DNA of 32,801 bases from an uncultured Aeromonadales bacterium (lineage in GTDB: Bacteria > Pseudomonadota > Gammaproteobacteria > Enterobacterales > Succinivibrionaceae). The notes below the pieces were generated by a model. That model was not told the DNA's origin, made no database searches, and was given only the letters and a program-made list of their open reading frames with translations. Positions within the stretch are counted from its first letter, which is position 1, and each line of letters starts with the position of its first letter. The stretch covers positions 1 through 32,801 of the forward strand of contig CACWLF010000048.1 in NCBI GenBank assembly GCA_902761645.1. Direction: 5' to 3'. Below are positions 6,685 through 14,087 of this stretch, one piece after another. The position numbers were made by a program, and so were the translations under genes.

Positions 6685-9240
6685 ATGAGTAAAGCCCTTG
6701 TTATTGTCGAATCACCGGCAAAAATAAAGACTATTTCAAAGTACCTTGGCAGTGACTATACCGTTGAGGCAAGTATCGGCCATATTCGTGATTTGCCTTT
6801 GGGCAAGACTGATATTAAAGTTTCACGCAAGGATCCTTACGGACCGGTAAAAAAACTCGGTATAGATCCTGAAAAAAAGTGGAAGCCAACTTATGTTGTT
6901 CTGGACGGAAAAGAGGATGTTGTCAAGAAACTGAAAAAACTGGCCAAAAGCGCCGACACGATTTATCTTGCAACCGATTTGGATAGGGAAGGAGAGGCCA
7001 TAGCATGGCACCTGCAGCAGGTGATCGGCGGTGATAAGAGCAAGTACAAACGTGTTGTTTTTAATGAAATTACCAAGGACGCGATTCATAAGGCGTTTGA
7101 AAATCCCGGGGAAATAGATTTAAACAAGGTTAATGCCCAGCAGACCAGAAGATTTCTGGATAAAATAGTGGGTTTTCTTGTTTCTCCTGTTTTATGGAAA
7201 AAAGTTGCCAAGAATCTTTCCGCCGGTCGAGTTCAATCGATTGCGGTGGAGCTGATAGTTGACAAGGAGCGGGAAATCAATTCCTTTGAAGCTCAGGAGT
7301 TCTGGAACATCAATGCCGATCTTAAACAGCACGGCAAAAAGGATTTGATTAATTTCGAACTTGTTAAAAAGAACAAGTTATCAATCAGCAATGCCGACCA
7401 GGCGAATGAAATCCGTGAAAAACTTGAAAAATCAGACTTCACCGTTTCAAGTGTCAAAAATTCATCTTACGAAACACGTCCGCAGGCTCCTTTCATTACC
7501 TCAAGTCTGCAGCAGGCGGCAAGCACCAGACTAGGATTTGCGGTTAAGCATACCATGGCGGTTGCACAGCTGCTTTATGAGGCCGGTTATATAACCTATA
7601 TGCGTACCGATGCCACCAATCTGAGCCAGTTTGCCCTGACGGCAATACGTGAGCATATAGCACACAGTTTCGGAGATAAATATCTGCCTGAAAAACCTCG
7701 TTTTTACGGCAGCTCCAATCAGACGGCCCAGGAAGCTCATGAAGCAATTCGTCCTTCAAATATAGAACTGCTTCCAAGTCAGATTAAAATAAGCAGATTT
7801 CTGTCTGACGGACAGAAGCTGTATGCGCTGATCCGTGATCGTGCCATAGCCAGCCAGATGACCGATTTGAAGGGCAATACAACCACTGTGATCTGCGATG
7901 CAGGTGAATACCAGCTGAAGACCTCCGGTTCGGTAGTGTTGTTCGACGGCTGGACCAGGGTTATTCCGAATTCCAACAGGGATCCTATTCTTCCGGCCAT
8001 TTCAGAAGGTGAGAAGCTGGAACTGGACAGTGTAAAGGCAAAACAGAAATTTACAACTCCGCCGGCCCGTTACAGCGAAGCGAGCCTGGTTAAGGAACTT
8101 GAAAAGAGAGGTATAGGCCGTCCTTCAACCTATGCCGAGATCATCAGCAAGATAGTGGAACGCGGATATGTTCATCTTGAACAGCGCAAGTTCTATGCGG
8201 ACAAGATCGGAGAGGTGGTTGTCGATCGCCTGAAATACAGTTTTGAAAAGCTGATGGAGTATAATTTCACCCGTGATCTGGAAAACGATCTTGATAAGAT
8301 TGCCACCGGTTCCATTGACTGGGTGTCCAAGCTTGACGATTTTTACGGCAACCTTGCAAAGGACATAGAAGAGGCTAAAAAACCGGAAGGAATGCCTGAA
8401 AACAAGCCTGTGCCGCTGCCTGATTTCCGCTGTCCTAAGTGTCAGCGTCCGATGGAGGTTAGAATCAGTTCCTCAGGATTGTTCCTGGGCTGTACAGGAT
8501 ACGGAGAGAAGGACAAGGAGCTGGCCTGCACCAAAACCCTTAATCTGAATGCAATAGAACACAAATTGCTGAGCAAGGATTCCGAAGAGGATGAAATACT
8601 GACGCTTGTACATCGCAAGCGCTGTCCGAAGTGCGGCAAGGCGATGGATGAATATCTGATTGATGATAAAATCAAGGTTTATCTCTGCGGTGATGTTCCG
8701 AACTGCGACGGTCATATCATAGAACGCGGCGAGTATGATGTCACTTCCGCAAAAATGTTCATCTGCGACAAGTGTGGGCAGCCGATGATTCGCAAACTCG
8801 GCAGATTCGGACCGTATGCCGAATGCATAAACGAAAGCTGCGGAGAAAAGCGAAGCATCCTTAAGAGCGGTATGCTTGCACCGCAGAAAGAGGCACCGAT
8901 TGATTTCCCTGAACTCATGTGTGAAAAATCGGAAGGAAGTCATTATGTGCTTCGCAACAGTGCCAAAGGCATATTCTTTGCTGCTCATGATTATCCGAAA
9001 CATAAGGAGGCGCGAGCTCCAAAGGTGAGGGAACTTGCACAGTTTGCAGATCGTCTGCCTGAAAAATTCAGATATCTTGCAGCTGCACCGAAGACCGATC
9101 CGGACGGAAATGATGCTGTGGTTCGTTTCAGTACCCGTACGCGTCAGCAGTTTATCGGATCTTTTGTTGAAGGCAAGGCGACAAAGTGGCAGCTTTTCTA
9201 TAAGGATGGTGCATGGCAGCAGGCTGTGTCAAAGAAATAG
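6685..9240 (+). CDS. topA: DNA topoisomerase I
   Basis: TopA is the type IA topoisomerase that relaxes negative supercoils. The Toprim domain starts at once (KALVIVESPAKIKTI) and carries its acidic triad in ATDLDREGEA (D98, D100, E102). The nicking Tyr305 lies in ITYMRTDATN. Three C-terminal Cys4 zinc ribbons follow: CPKC at 583, CPKC at 647 and CDKC at 694. After these come two ribbon-like regions without zinc ligands (FRYLAAAPKT, KWQLFYKDGAW). Total length is 851 residues against 865 in E. coli, so it is complete. It follows sohB by 26 bases and precedes mepA by nine, so it is likely part of one operon. GGTGGA upstream of the ATG serves as ribosome binding site. Confidence 0.98.
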   Translation: MSKALVIVESPAKIKTISKYLGSDYTVEASIGHIRDLPLGKTDIKVSRKDPYGPVKKLGIDPEKKWKPTYVVLDGKEDVVKKLKKLAKSADTIYLATDLDREGEAIAWHLQQVIGGDKSKYKRVVFNEITKDAIHKAFENPGEIDLNKVNAQQTRRFLDKIVGFLVSPVLWKKVAKNLSAGRVQSIAVELIVDKEREINSFEAQEFWNINADLKQHGKKDLINFELVKKNKLSISNADQANEIREKLEKSDFTVSSVKNSSYETRPQAPFITSSLQQAASTRLGFAVKHTMAVAQLLYEAGYITYMRTDATNLSQFALTAIREHIAHSFGDKYLPEKPRFYGSSNQTAQEAHEAIRPSNIELLPSQIKISRFLSDGQKLYALIRDRAIASQMTDLKGNTTTVICDAGEYQLKTSGSVVLFDGWTRVIPNSNRDPILPAISEGEKLELDSVKAKQKFTTPPARYSEASLVKELEKRGIGRPSTYAEIISKIVERGYVHLEQRKFYADKIGEVVVDRLKYSFEKLMEYNFTRDLENDLDKIATGSIDWVSKLDDFYGNLAKDIEEAKKPEGMPENKPVPLPDFRCPKCQRPMEVRISSSGLFLGCTGYGEKDKELACTKTLNLNAIEHKLLSKDSEEDEILTLVHRKRCPKCGKAMDEYLIDDKIKVYLCGDVPNCDGHIIERGEYDVTSAKMFICDKCGQPMIRKLGRFGPYAECINESCGEKRSILKSGMLAPQKEAPIDFPELMCEKSEGSHYVLRNSAKGIFFAAHDYPKHKEARAPKVRELAQFADRLPEKFRYLAAAPKTDPDGNDAVVRFSTRTRQQFIGSFVEGKATKWQLFYKDGAWQQAVSKK

Positions 9241-9249
9241 TAGGAATTT

Positions 9250-10044
9250 ATGGATTTAAGCAGATTTTTATTAATACTTGGTTTGTCCTGCGCATCGGCT
9301 TCATATGCCGAATCAATGAGCGAACCTGTAGGCAATTATAATAACGGATGTATTTTCAATTCCCACTCACTGAAAGTTTCGACGGATACATATCAGGTTG
9401 CTCATCCGAGGAAACAGCGCTATTTCGGTGACGAATCTATGGTCAGATTCATTGAACGCTACTCCGCTGCCGTTAAGAAAAACGGCGTGGGAAACGTGCT
9501 GGTCGGCGATGTGTCTACACGTTACGGCGGACGGCTTAATACCGGTCATGCAAGTCATCAGAACGGACTGGATGCAGACATTGAATTTTATCTGGACAGG
9601 ATCAATCCGAAGGATCTTGACAAGCCGCATGCCAATATTCTTGTAACCCGTGATAAAAAGACAACCAATTCCCTGTTCAACAGGAAGTATTACGATCTGA
9701 TTATGCTTGCTGCAAAAGATCCTCTTGTTGAAAGAATTTTTGTAAGTCCAGCCATCAAGGTAAAAATGTGCGAAATGACTGCTGATGAAAATATGCATAA
9801 ATATCTGCATAAAATCCGTCCGTGGTTCGGTCATACCGAGCATTTTCATGTGAGACTCAGATGTCCTGCTCATGCGGCAGACTGCGAGAAACAGACTCCG
9901 ATCCCTGAAATGAATACCATAGCAGAGGAAAAGGAGGAGGCATTAAGCTGGTTTTTACCGCCTCCGACCGATGTGGCAAAGAATACACAGAAGAAGCCTA
10001 AACCTGAGCTGCCGGCAAGATGTGAACGTCTGGCGCACAGATAA
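9250..10044 (+). CDS. mepA: Penicillin-insensitive murein endopeptidase MepA
   Basis: MepA is a periplasmic zinc peptidase of the LAS family that cuts D-Ala-meso-DAP cross-links in peptidoglycan. A signal peptide (MDLSRFLLIL to about residue 20, ASYA) leads a 264-residue protein. Zinc and catalytic residues are visible in SHQNGLDADIEF (H103, D110) and GHTEHFHVRL (H195, H198, H200). The RYGGRLNTGHA block before the first motif is also family-typical. Cys residues C34, C174, C204 and C212 could form disulfides as in E. coli MepA. AGGA lies at good spacing from the ATG, nine bases after topA. A Lys/Pro-rich C-terminal tail follows the catalytic domain. Confidence 0.95.
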   Translation: MDLSRFLLILGLSCASASYAESMSEPVGNYNNGCIFNSHSLKVSTDTYQVAHPRKQRYFGDESMVRFIERYSAAVKKNGVGNVLVGDVSTRYGGRLNTGHASHQNGLDADIEFYLDRINPKDLDKPHANILVTRDKKTTNSLFNRKYYDLIMLAAKDPLVERIFVSPAIKVKMCEMTADENMHKYLHKIRPWFGHTEHFHVRLRCPAHAADCEKQTPIPEMNTIAEEKEEALSWFLPPPTDVAKNTQKKPKPELPARCERLAHR

Positions 10045-10075
10045 ATAGAAGAGTGCCACTGTTTGAAAAACAGCT

Positions 10076-10118
10076 CCGGATTGACTGTCGGCGAGCACCT
10101 TTTAATCCGGATCTTTTT
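10076..10118 (+). terminator. Probable terminator after mepA
   Basis: CCGGATT (10076-10082) pairs with AATCCGG (10104-10110) around a 21-nt loop and is followed by ATCTTTTTG. It would end the cvfB-to-mepA transcript. Confidence 0.55.
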
Positions 10119-10185
10119 GTTTGTTTACGTTTTGTTTGCGACTGCCTATCTTGTAGTCAAACCATTAAAAATGTAAAAAAAATTA

Positions 10186-10213
10186 TTGCGCAAAATCTAA
10201 AGATACGTATAAT
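10186..10213 (+). promoter_or_regulatory. Promoter of the first tRNA cluster
   Basis: TTGCGC (10186-10191) and a perfect TATAAT (10208-10213) are separated by 16 bases, with the tRNA 15 bases after the -10 box. Confidence 0.65.
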
Positions 10214-10228
10214 AACACACGTTCTCAA

Positions 10229-10304
10229 GCGGGAATAGCTCAGTTGGTAGAGCGTAACCTTGCCAAGGTTAATGTCGCGAGTTCGAGCCTCGTTTCCCGC
10301 TCCA
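10229..10304 (+). tRNA. tRNA-Gly (GCC), copy 1
   Basis: A 76-nt cloverleaf with the CCA end encoded. The acceptor stem GCGGGAA/TTTCCCGC and the TTCGAGC T-loop are intact. The anticodon loop TTGCCAA gives anticodon GCC. It is identical in all 76 positions to the copy at 10710-10785, including the GTTCTCAA just before the 5' end. Confidence 0.97.
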
Positions 10305-10307
10305 GAT

Positions 10308-10395
10308 GCCCAGGTGGTGAAATTGGTAGACACAAGGGATTTAAAATCCCTCGGACTAAACCTCCGTGCCGGTTCGACTCCGGCCCCGGGCACCA
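10308..10395 (+). tRNA. tRNA-Leu (TAA), copy 1
   Basis: An 88-nt class II tRNA with long variable arm and encoded CCA. The anticodon loop TTTAAAA gives TAA. The acceptor stem GCCCAGG/CCCGGGC has one A-C mismatch at position 5-68, and the same mismatch occurs in the second copy. It follows tRNA-Gly after three bases, without the tRNA-Cys found in the second cluster. Confidence 0.96.
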
Positions 10396-10666
10396 TCCTT
10401 TTCATGAATTCATTTTTATCAGTTGTCCATTCAGTCATTTTTTATTTGCAGATCAGTGCTGTTATTAATAATTTCTGCATCGGCGTGGCAAATGTTAATC
10501 CGCAGATTCTTTTTTTCAGACTTTCTTTTCAGGTAACTGAACCGGCTGGGCAGATAAACAATATAATGGCGGTCTACCGCATGAACAATAATCATATGGA
10601 AGTGTCAGTTCAAAGTTTTATTAGATCAAAAAATAGGCATATACATAATCTTATTTAATTTAGTAC

Positions 10667-10694
10667 TTGACGGGAAATATTTATAAAGTATAAT
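10667..10694 (+). promoter_or_regulatory. Promoter of the second tRNA cluster
   Basis: TTGACG (10667-10672) and TATAAT (10689-10694) with a 16-base spacer, nearly consensus. The -10 box ends 15 bases before tRNA-Gly, exactly the distance in the first cluster. The 270 bases before it, back to the first tRNA-Leu, hold no gene I can support. Confidence 0.8.
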
Positions 10695-10709
10695 TGTTTG
10701 CGTTCTCAA

Positions 10710-10785
10710 GCGGGAATAGCTCAGTTGGTAGAGCGTAACCTTGCCAAGGTTAATGTCGCGAGTTCGAGCCTCGTTTCCCGCTCCA
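10710..10785 (+). tRNA. tRNA-Gly (GCC), copy 2
   Basis: Identical in sequence to the tRNA-Gly at 10229-10304, with anticodon GCC and encoded CCA. It leads a Gly-Cys-Leu cluster, the same order as E. coli glyW-cysT-leuZ. Confidence 0.97.
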
Positions 10786-10787
10786 AT

Positions 10788-10861
10788 GGTACGATAACAA
10801 AGCGGTTATGTAGTGGATTGCAAATCCATCTAGTCCAGTTCGACTCTGGATCGTACCTCCA
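10788..10861 (+). tRNA. tRNA-Cys (GCA)
   Basis: A 74-nt tRNA closely matching E. coli cysT. The acceptor stem GGTACGA/TCGTACC is perfect, the anticodon loop TTGCAAA gives GCA, and CCA is encoded. It is the only tRNA-Cys in the window and is absent from the partial cluster upstream. Confidence 0.97.
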
Positions 10862-10864
10862 AAT

Positions 10865-10952
10865 GCCCAGGTGGTGAAATTGGTAGACACAAGGGATTTA
10901 AAATCCCTCGGACTAAACCTCCGTGCCGGTTCGACTCCGGCCCCGGGCACCA
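10865..10952 (+). tRNA. tRNA-Leu (TAA), copy 2
   Basis: Identical to the tRNA-Leu at 10308-10395, including the A-C mismatch in the acceptor stem. It is the last tRNA of the cluster. No strong terminator follows; the amylase 1 leader begins about 160 bases on. Confidence 0.96.
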
Positions 10953-11043
10953 TCCCTTTAATCCTTTAATAAAATTAAATTTCCTCTATTGGCTGCAGTG
11001 TTGCCTTTTTGCCATCTTCGTTACTTTCGAAGCTAAGTAGGTT

Positions 11044-11059
11044 TGTGATTAATGTAACG
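11044..11059 (+). promoter_or_regulatory. CRP-like site upstream of amylase 1
   Basis: TGTGATTAATGTAACG keeps a full TGTGA half-site, six bases, then a degenerate second half (TAACG for TCACA). The following bases resemble those at the amylase 2 site (TTTTTAAACCG against TTTTAAAACG), so the segment is shared between paralogues. Catabolite control of amylases is common, but CRP binding here is inferred. Confidence 0.33.
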
Positions 11060-11114
11060 TTTTTAAACCGTCAACATATGTTTTAATACGCATGCCTTAA
11101 GGGCTTGATTTTAT

Positions 11115-11153
11115 TTTCATTTGTTTGTTTTACCGCGAAAGCGGTTTTTGGAG
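11115..11153 (+). promoter_or_regulatory. Structured amylase leader, copy 1
   Basis: The box TTTCATTTGTTTGT (11115-11128) is followed by hairpin ACCGC-GAAA-GCGGT (11132-11145), with a GNRA tetraloop, then GGAG (11150-11153), seven bases before the ATG. The same box, a hairpin of different sequence, and the Shine-Dalgarno occur in the same order before the other two amylases. Confidence 0.6.
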
Positions 11154-11160
11154 TTTTTTT

Positions 11161-13797
11161 ATGCAATTTAAAAAATTTGCATTGTCTGCTGCTGCAATTG
11201 CAGCTCTTGGAGTTTGCGGATCTGCTTCAGCATTTACCTCGCATGAAGAGCAGATCATTGTTCATCCGTTCCAGTGGACGTATGATATGATTGCCGATGA
11301 ATGCGAACAGGTACTGGGACCTAAAGGATTTGACGGTGTTCAGATTTCACAGCCTGCGGAACATATCGATAGAAAGGAAGTATGGTGGTCGGTTTATCAG
11401 CCGGTTAACTTTAAAAACTTTACTACTATGACCGGTAACGAGGAGCAACTGCGTTCAATGATTAAGCGTTGCAATGCGGCCGGAGTCAAGGTATATGCCG
11501 ATGCGGTATTCAATCATCGTGCAGTCAGTGATTCAAATCATCATTACGGTTCTGGCGGCAGTTATTTTGATTCAGCCCGTCTTCAGTATCCTGATCTTGA
11601 CCCCGATGATTTCAACAGCAACAGCTGCTATATCGATTACAGTGACAAGTGGTCGATTTACAACTGCGCGTACAACAGCATGCCTGATATAAACGTAATG
11701 AATCCTGGAACACAGGCTAAGATAGCAGATTATCTTAAGAGTTTAATGAGCATGGGTGTTTACGGTTTCCGTATTGATACCGCGAAGCATATGCCTCCGG
11801 AAGGAATTGCGGCAATTCTTGCTCAGGCTGGCAATCCGTTTTCATACCTGGAAATGCAAGGTATGAACGGTCAGGCTGTTCAGCCTGGTGATTATATGAA
11901 TATACCTAACACCGTCATAACACAATTCAAATATATGCCGCTGCTACAGCAAAACATTCGAACTCCAAAATATCTGATTGGCATCAACGATAACTGGTTT
12001 GATGTTAACAGTGATGGAACAGAAACATTTGCAACATATTTTGACTTTGAAATACCTACCGGAGCACCGTATAAAAATTACGGATATTCCTCACTCAGTG
12101 ATTTTGATCTTGCACAGTCGTTTTTAGTGGCATGGCCTTACGGCAAGGTTCGTCAGGTGTATTCCGGCTATCAGTTATCTGCAAACGGTAATTCAGGTCC
12201 ATTCAATGAAGACAGATGTCAGGGAGGATGGAATTGCGAGCATCGTTCTTCCATAGTTATGAATGCTGCCGGTTTCGCACGTGCAACCCGCGGATACGGC
12301 GTATCATACAAGGGTGCAAGCGATGACGGCAAGGTTATCTGGTTCACCAGAGGCGACAAGGGTTTCTATGTAATGAACTCAGGCAATGACGCTATTACAT
12401 GGACTTTTGATACTCATATGCCTGACGGTCGATACTGTGAAATTTTACAGCAGCCAGGCATATGTGATGGTCAGCAGATCACTGTTAAGAACGGTAAGGC
12501 TGAAATTATGGTTAACGCTAAATCTGCCGCTGCAATCTGTGCAGATGACCCAAACAGCAGAGGATTCTGTGGAACATGTCAGGGTGACGGCTGTCCTCTT
12601 CCTCCAGTTGAAAAATTATATTATACCGGTACGTCAAACGGATGGAAATTTGATGAAATGAACTGCGTGAGCGGAGTTTGTTCAATTCATCTGGATTTGA
12701 CAGATGAAGGAGATGAAAATGGTCCGCAGCGATTTAAGATTACCTCAGCTCAGGACTGGAAACATGATATTTGGGGTGTTTGCAGAGACTATACTATATG
12801 CAGTGATGAGTTTGACAGCGGTGATATTGTTATTGCTGGTTTGAAGGGCAGTTTTTCTCTTGAAGTTGCAACAGAAGGCAAACACCTGACATTTAAGATT
12901 ACTCAGGAAGGCGGTCACGAACCTGTTGCTGCGTTTGCTGAAAAAATCAGTGGTAGGAAAGTATTCTTCAAGGATGAATCTTTTGATGAAGACGGAGATC
13001 CATTGTCATATGAATGGGACTTCGGTGATGGAGAGGGATCAAGTGAAATGAATCCTGAGCATGAATATGTGCAGGACGGATTTTACACTGTTCGTTTAAC
13101 TGTAAGTGACGGCAGAAGCAGAGTTTTCGTAGAAAAAACTATTCAGGTTAAACCGGAGTGCTTCCCTAAGTATGATCATTTGTACTATGCAGGTACAACT
13201 AATGGCTGGAAGCATGATGCAATGACCTTTGATAATTCCGTATGCAAATGGTCAATTGACTTGATTCTTACCGGTTTAGGTGACAGCAACGGCGCACAGC
13301 GTTTCAAAGTAACTACTGCTCCAAACTGGAAGGATAAAGTTTACGGTTCTCAGGATGGAAAGACCTTGTGCAGAGATCAGTCCAAATGCGGAGATATCAG
13401 GATCTCAAAGAAGGGCAGTTACAAGTTGCTGGTTGACGACAATGCAAAGACATGGGAATTTGTTAAAAACAGCGGTACTTACATAGCTCCAACAAGAGAT
13501 GCAATGTACTATGCAGGTACAACCAACAAATGGACTCATGAAAAGATGTCATACAACTCGGAGACCGGTGACTGGGAAATTACGCTGAACTTAACCGGCA
13601 ATGGAGACAGCCATGGCGGACAGCGCTTTAAAGTTACTTCTGCAGCTAACTGGAAAGGAACCGTGTGGGGTGATGCCGGCGGTAACAGTCTGTGTAGCAA
13701 TCAGTCTTCATGCGGTGATGTTTATATCGCCGAGGTTGGAACCTATGTATTGAAGGTAAATGACAAGGAGCTTACCTGGGTGCTGGATCCTAAATAA
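11161..13797 (+). CDS. Secreted modular alpha-amylase 1 (GH13), divergent active site
   Basis: This 878-residue exported protein has an alpha-amylase domain of the animal/Streptomyces-like, chloride-type GH13 group. The start MQFKKFALS at 11161 is chosen for the GGAG before it and the signal peptide (to about residue 24, ASA). The GH13 barrel and domain C span about 25-470. Catalytic residues are D206 (GFRIDTAKH) and E231 (YLEMQGM), and the third acid would be D295. Region I keeps its His (DAVFNH, H119). Region IV is abnormal: NHD of the family reads Y293-F294-D295, and GGEAV reads NGQAV, so activity may be changed or weak. The C-terminal part has a Cys-containing module (about 486-580), a PKD domain (586-672) and two more modules (674-770, 782-878). 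These probably bind starch or the cell surface. It is the first of three tandem paralogues. Confidence 0.92.
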   Translation: MQFKKFALSAAAIAALGVCGSASAFTSHEEQIIVHPFQWTYDMIADECEQVLGPKGFDGVQISQPAEHIDRKEVWWSVYQPVNFKNFTTMTGNEEQLRSMIKRCNAAGVKVYADAVFNHRAVSDSNHHYGSGGSYFDSARLQYPDLDPDDFNSNSCYIDYSDKWSIYNCAYNSMPDINVMNPGTQAKIADYLKSLMSMGVYGFRIDTAKHMPPEGIAAILAQAGNPFSYLEMQGMNGQAVQPGDYMNIPNTVITQFKYMPLLQQNIRTPKYLIGINDNWFDVNSDGTETFATYFDFEIPTGAPYKNYGYSSLSDFDLAQSFLVAWPYGKVRQVYSGYQLSANGNSGPFNEDRCQGGWNCEHRSSIVMNAAGFARATRGYGVSYKGASDDGKVIWFTRGDKGFYVMNSGNDAITWTFDTHMPDGRYCEILQQPGICDGQQITVKNGKAEIMVNAKSAAAICADDPNSRGFCGTCQGDGCPLPPVEKLYYTGTSNGWKFDEMNCVSGVCSIHLDLTDEGDENGPQRFKITSAQDWKHDIWGVCRDYTICSDEFDSGDIVIAGLKGSFSLEVATEGKHLTFKITQEGGHEPVAAFAEKISGRKVFFKDESFDEDGDPLSYEWDFGDGEGSSEMNPEHEYVQDGFYTVRLTVSDGRSRVFVEKTIQVKPECFPKYDHLYYAGTTNGWKHDAMTFDNSVCKWSIDLILTGLGDSNGAQRFKVTTAPNWKDKVYGSQDGKTLCRDQSKCGDIRISKKGSYKLLVDDNAKTWEFVKNSGTYIAPTRDAMYYAGTTNKWTHEKMSYNSETGDWEITLNLTGNGDSHGGQRFKVTSAANWKGTVWGDAGGNSLCSNQSSCGDVYIAEVGTYVLKVNDKELTWVLDPK

Positions 13798-13832
13798 TCA
13801 ACCTGTAAGTTATTTATTGAAAATACCGGAAG

Positions 13833-13864
13833 GATCTCATCGTAACTGATGAGGTCTTTTTTTT
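13833..13864 (+). terminator. Terminator of amylase 1
   Basis: GATCTCATC (13833-13841) pairs with GATGAGGTC (13848-13856) over nine positions with one G-T, loop of six, followed by eight T. The hairpin is closely related in sequence to the one after amylase 3. Confidence 0.88.
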
Positions 13865-13909
13865 GCAATTGATAGTTTTTCCAAAACGGAGTTCCGATAA
13901 AAAAAACAT

Positions 13910-13925
13910 TGTGATTAAGATAACA
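13910..13925 (+). promoter_or_regulatory. CRP-like site upstream of amylase 2
   Basis: TGTGATTAAGATAACA matches the CRP half-sites TGTGA and TCACA at nine of ten positions with the correct 6-base spacing. It lies 178 bases before the ATG. This is the best of the three CRP-like sites in the amylase block. Confidence 0.45.
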
Positions 13926-14033
13926 TTTTAAAACGCTTAATATACTAATTTTTGGAGTGAGTAGTTAGTATTAGCAAACTGATTTTTACGGGAAATAATA
14001 ATTATAACTATTTGAATACTTTTGAAATTTATA

Positions 14034-14077
14034 TTTCATTTGTTTGTCTATAAACAACCGTATTTCGGTATTAGGAG
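14034..14077 (+). promoter_or_regulatory. Structured amylase leader, copy 2
   Basis: The box TTTCATTTGTTTGT (14034-14047) is followed by ACCG-TATTT-CGGT (14057-14069) and AGGAG (14073-14077), ten bases before the ATG. The hairpin is weaker (4 bp) than in copies 1 and 3 but in the same position. Confidence 0.55.
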
Positions 14078-14087
14078 AAAATTTTTT

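Noticed and set aside
8473-9003. 176-codon minus-strand frame opposite topA
   Set aside because: It is antisense to the zinc-ribbon region of TopA, with no supporting start signal.
10157-10658. Reading frames across the tRNA cluster
   Set aside because: They are translations of tRNA genes; similar 'proteins' are common annotation errors.
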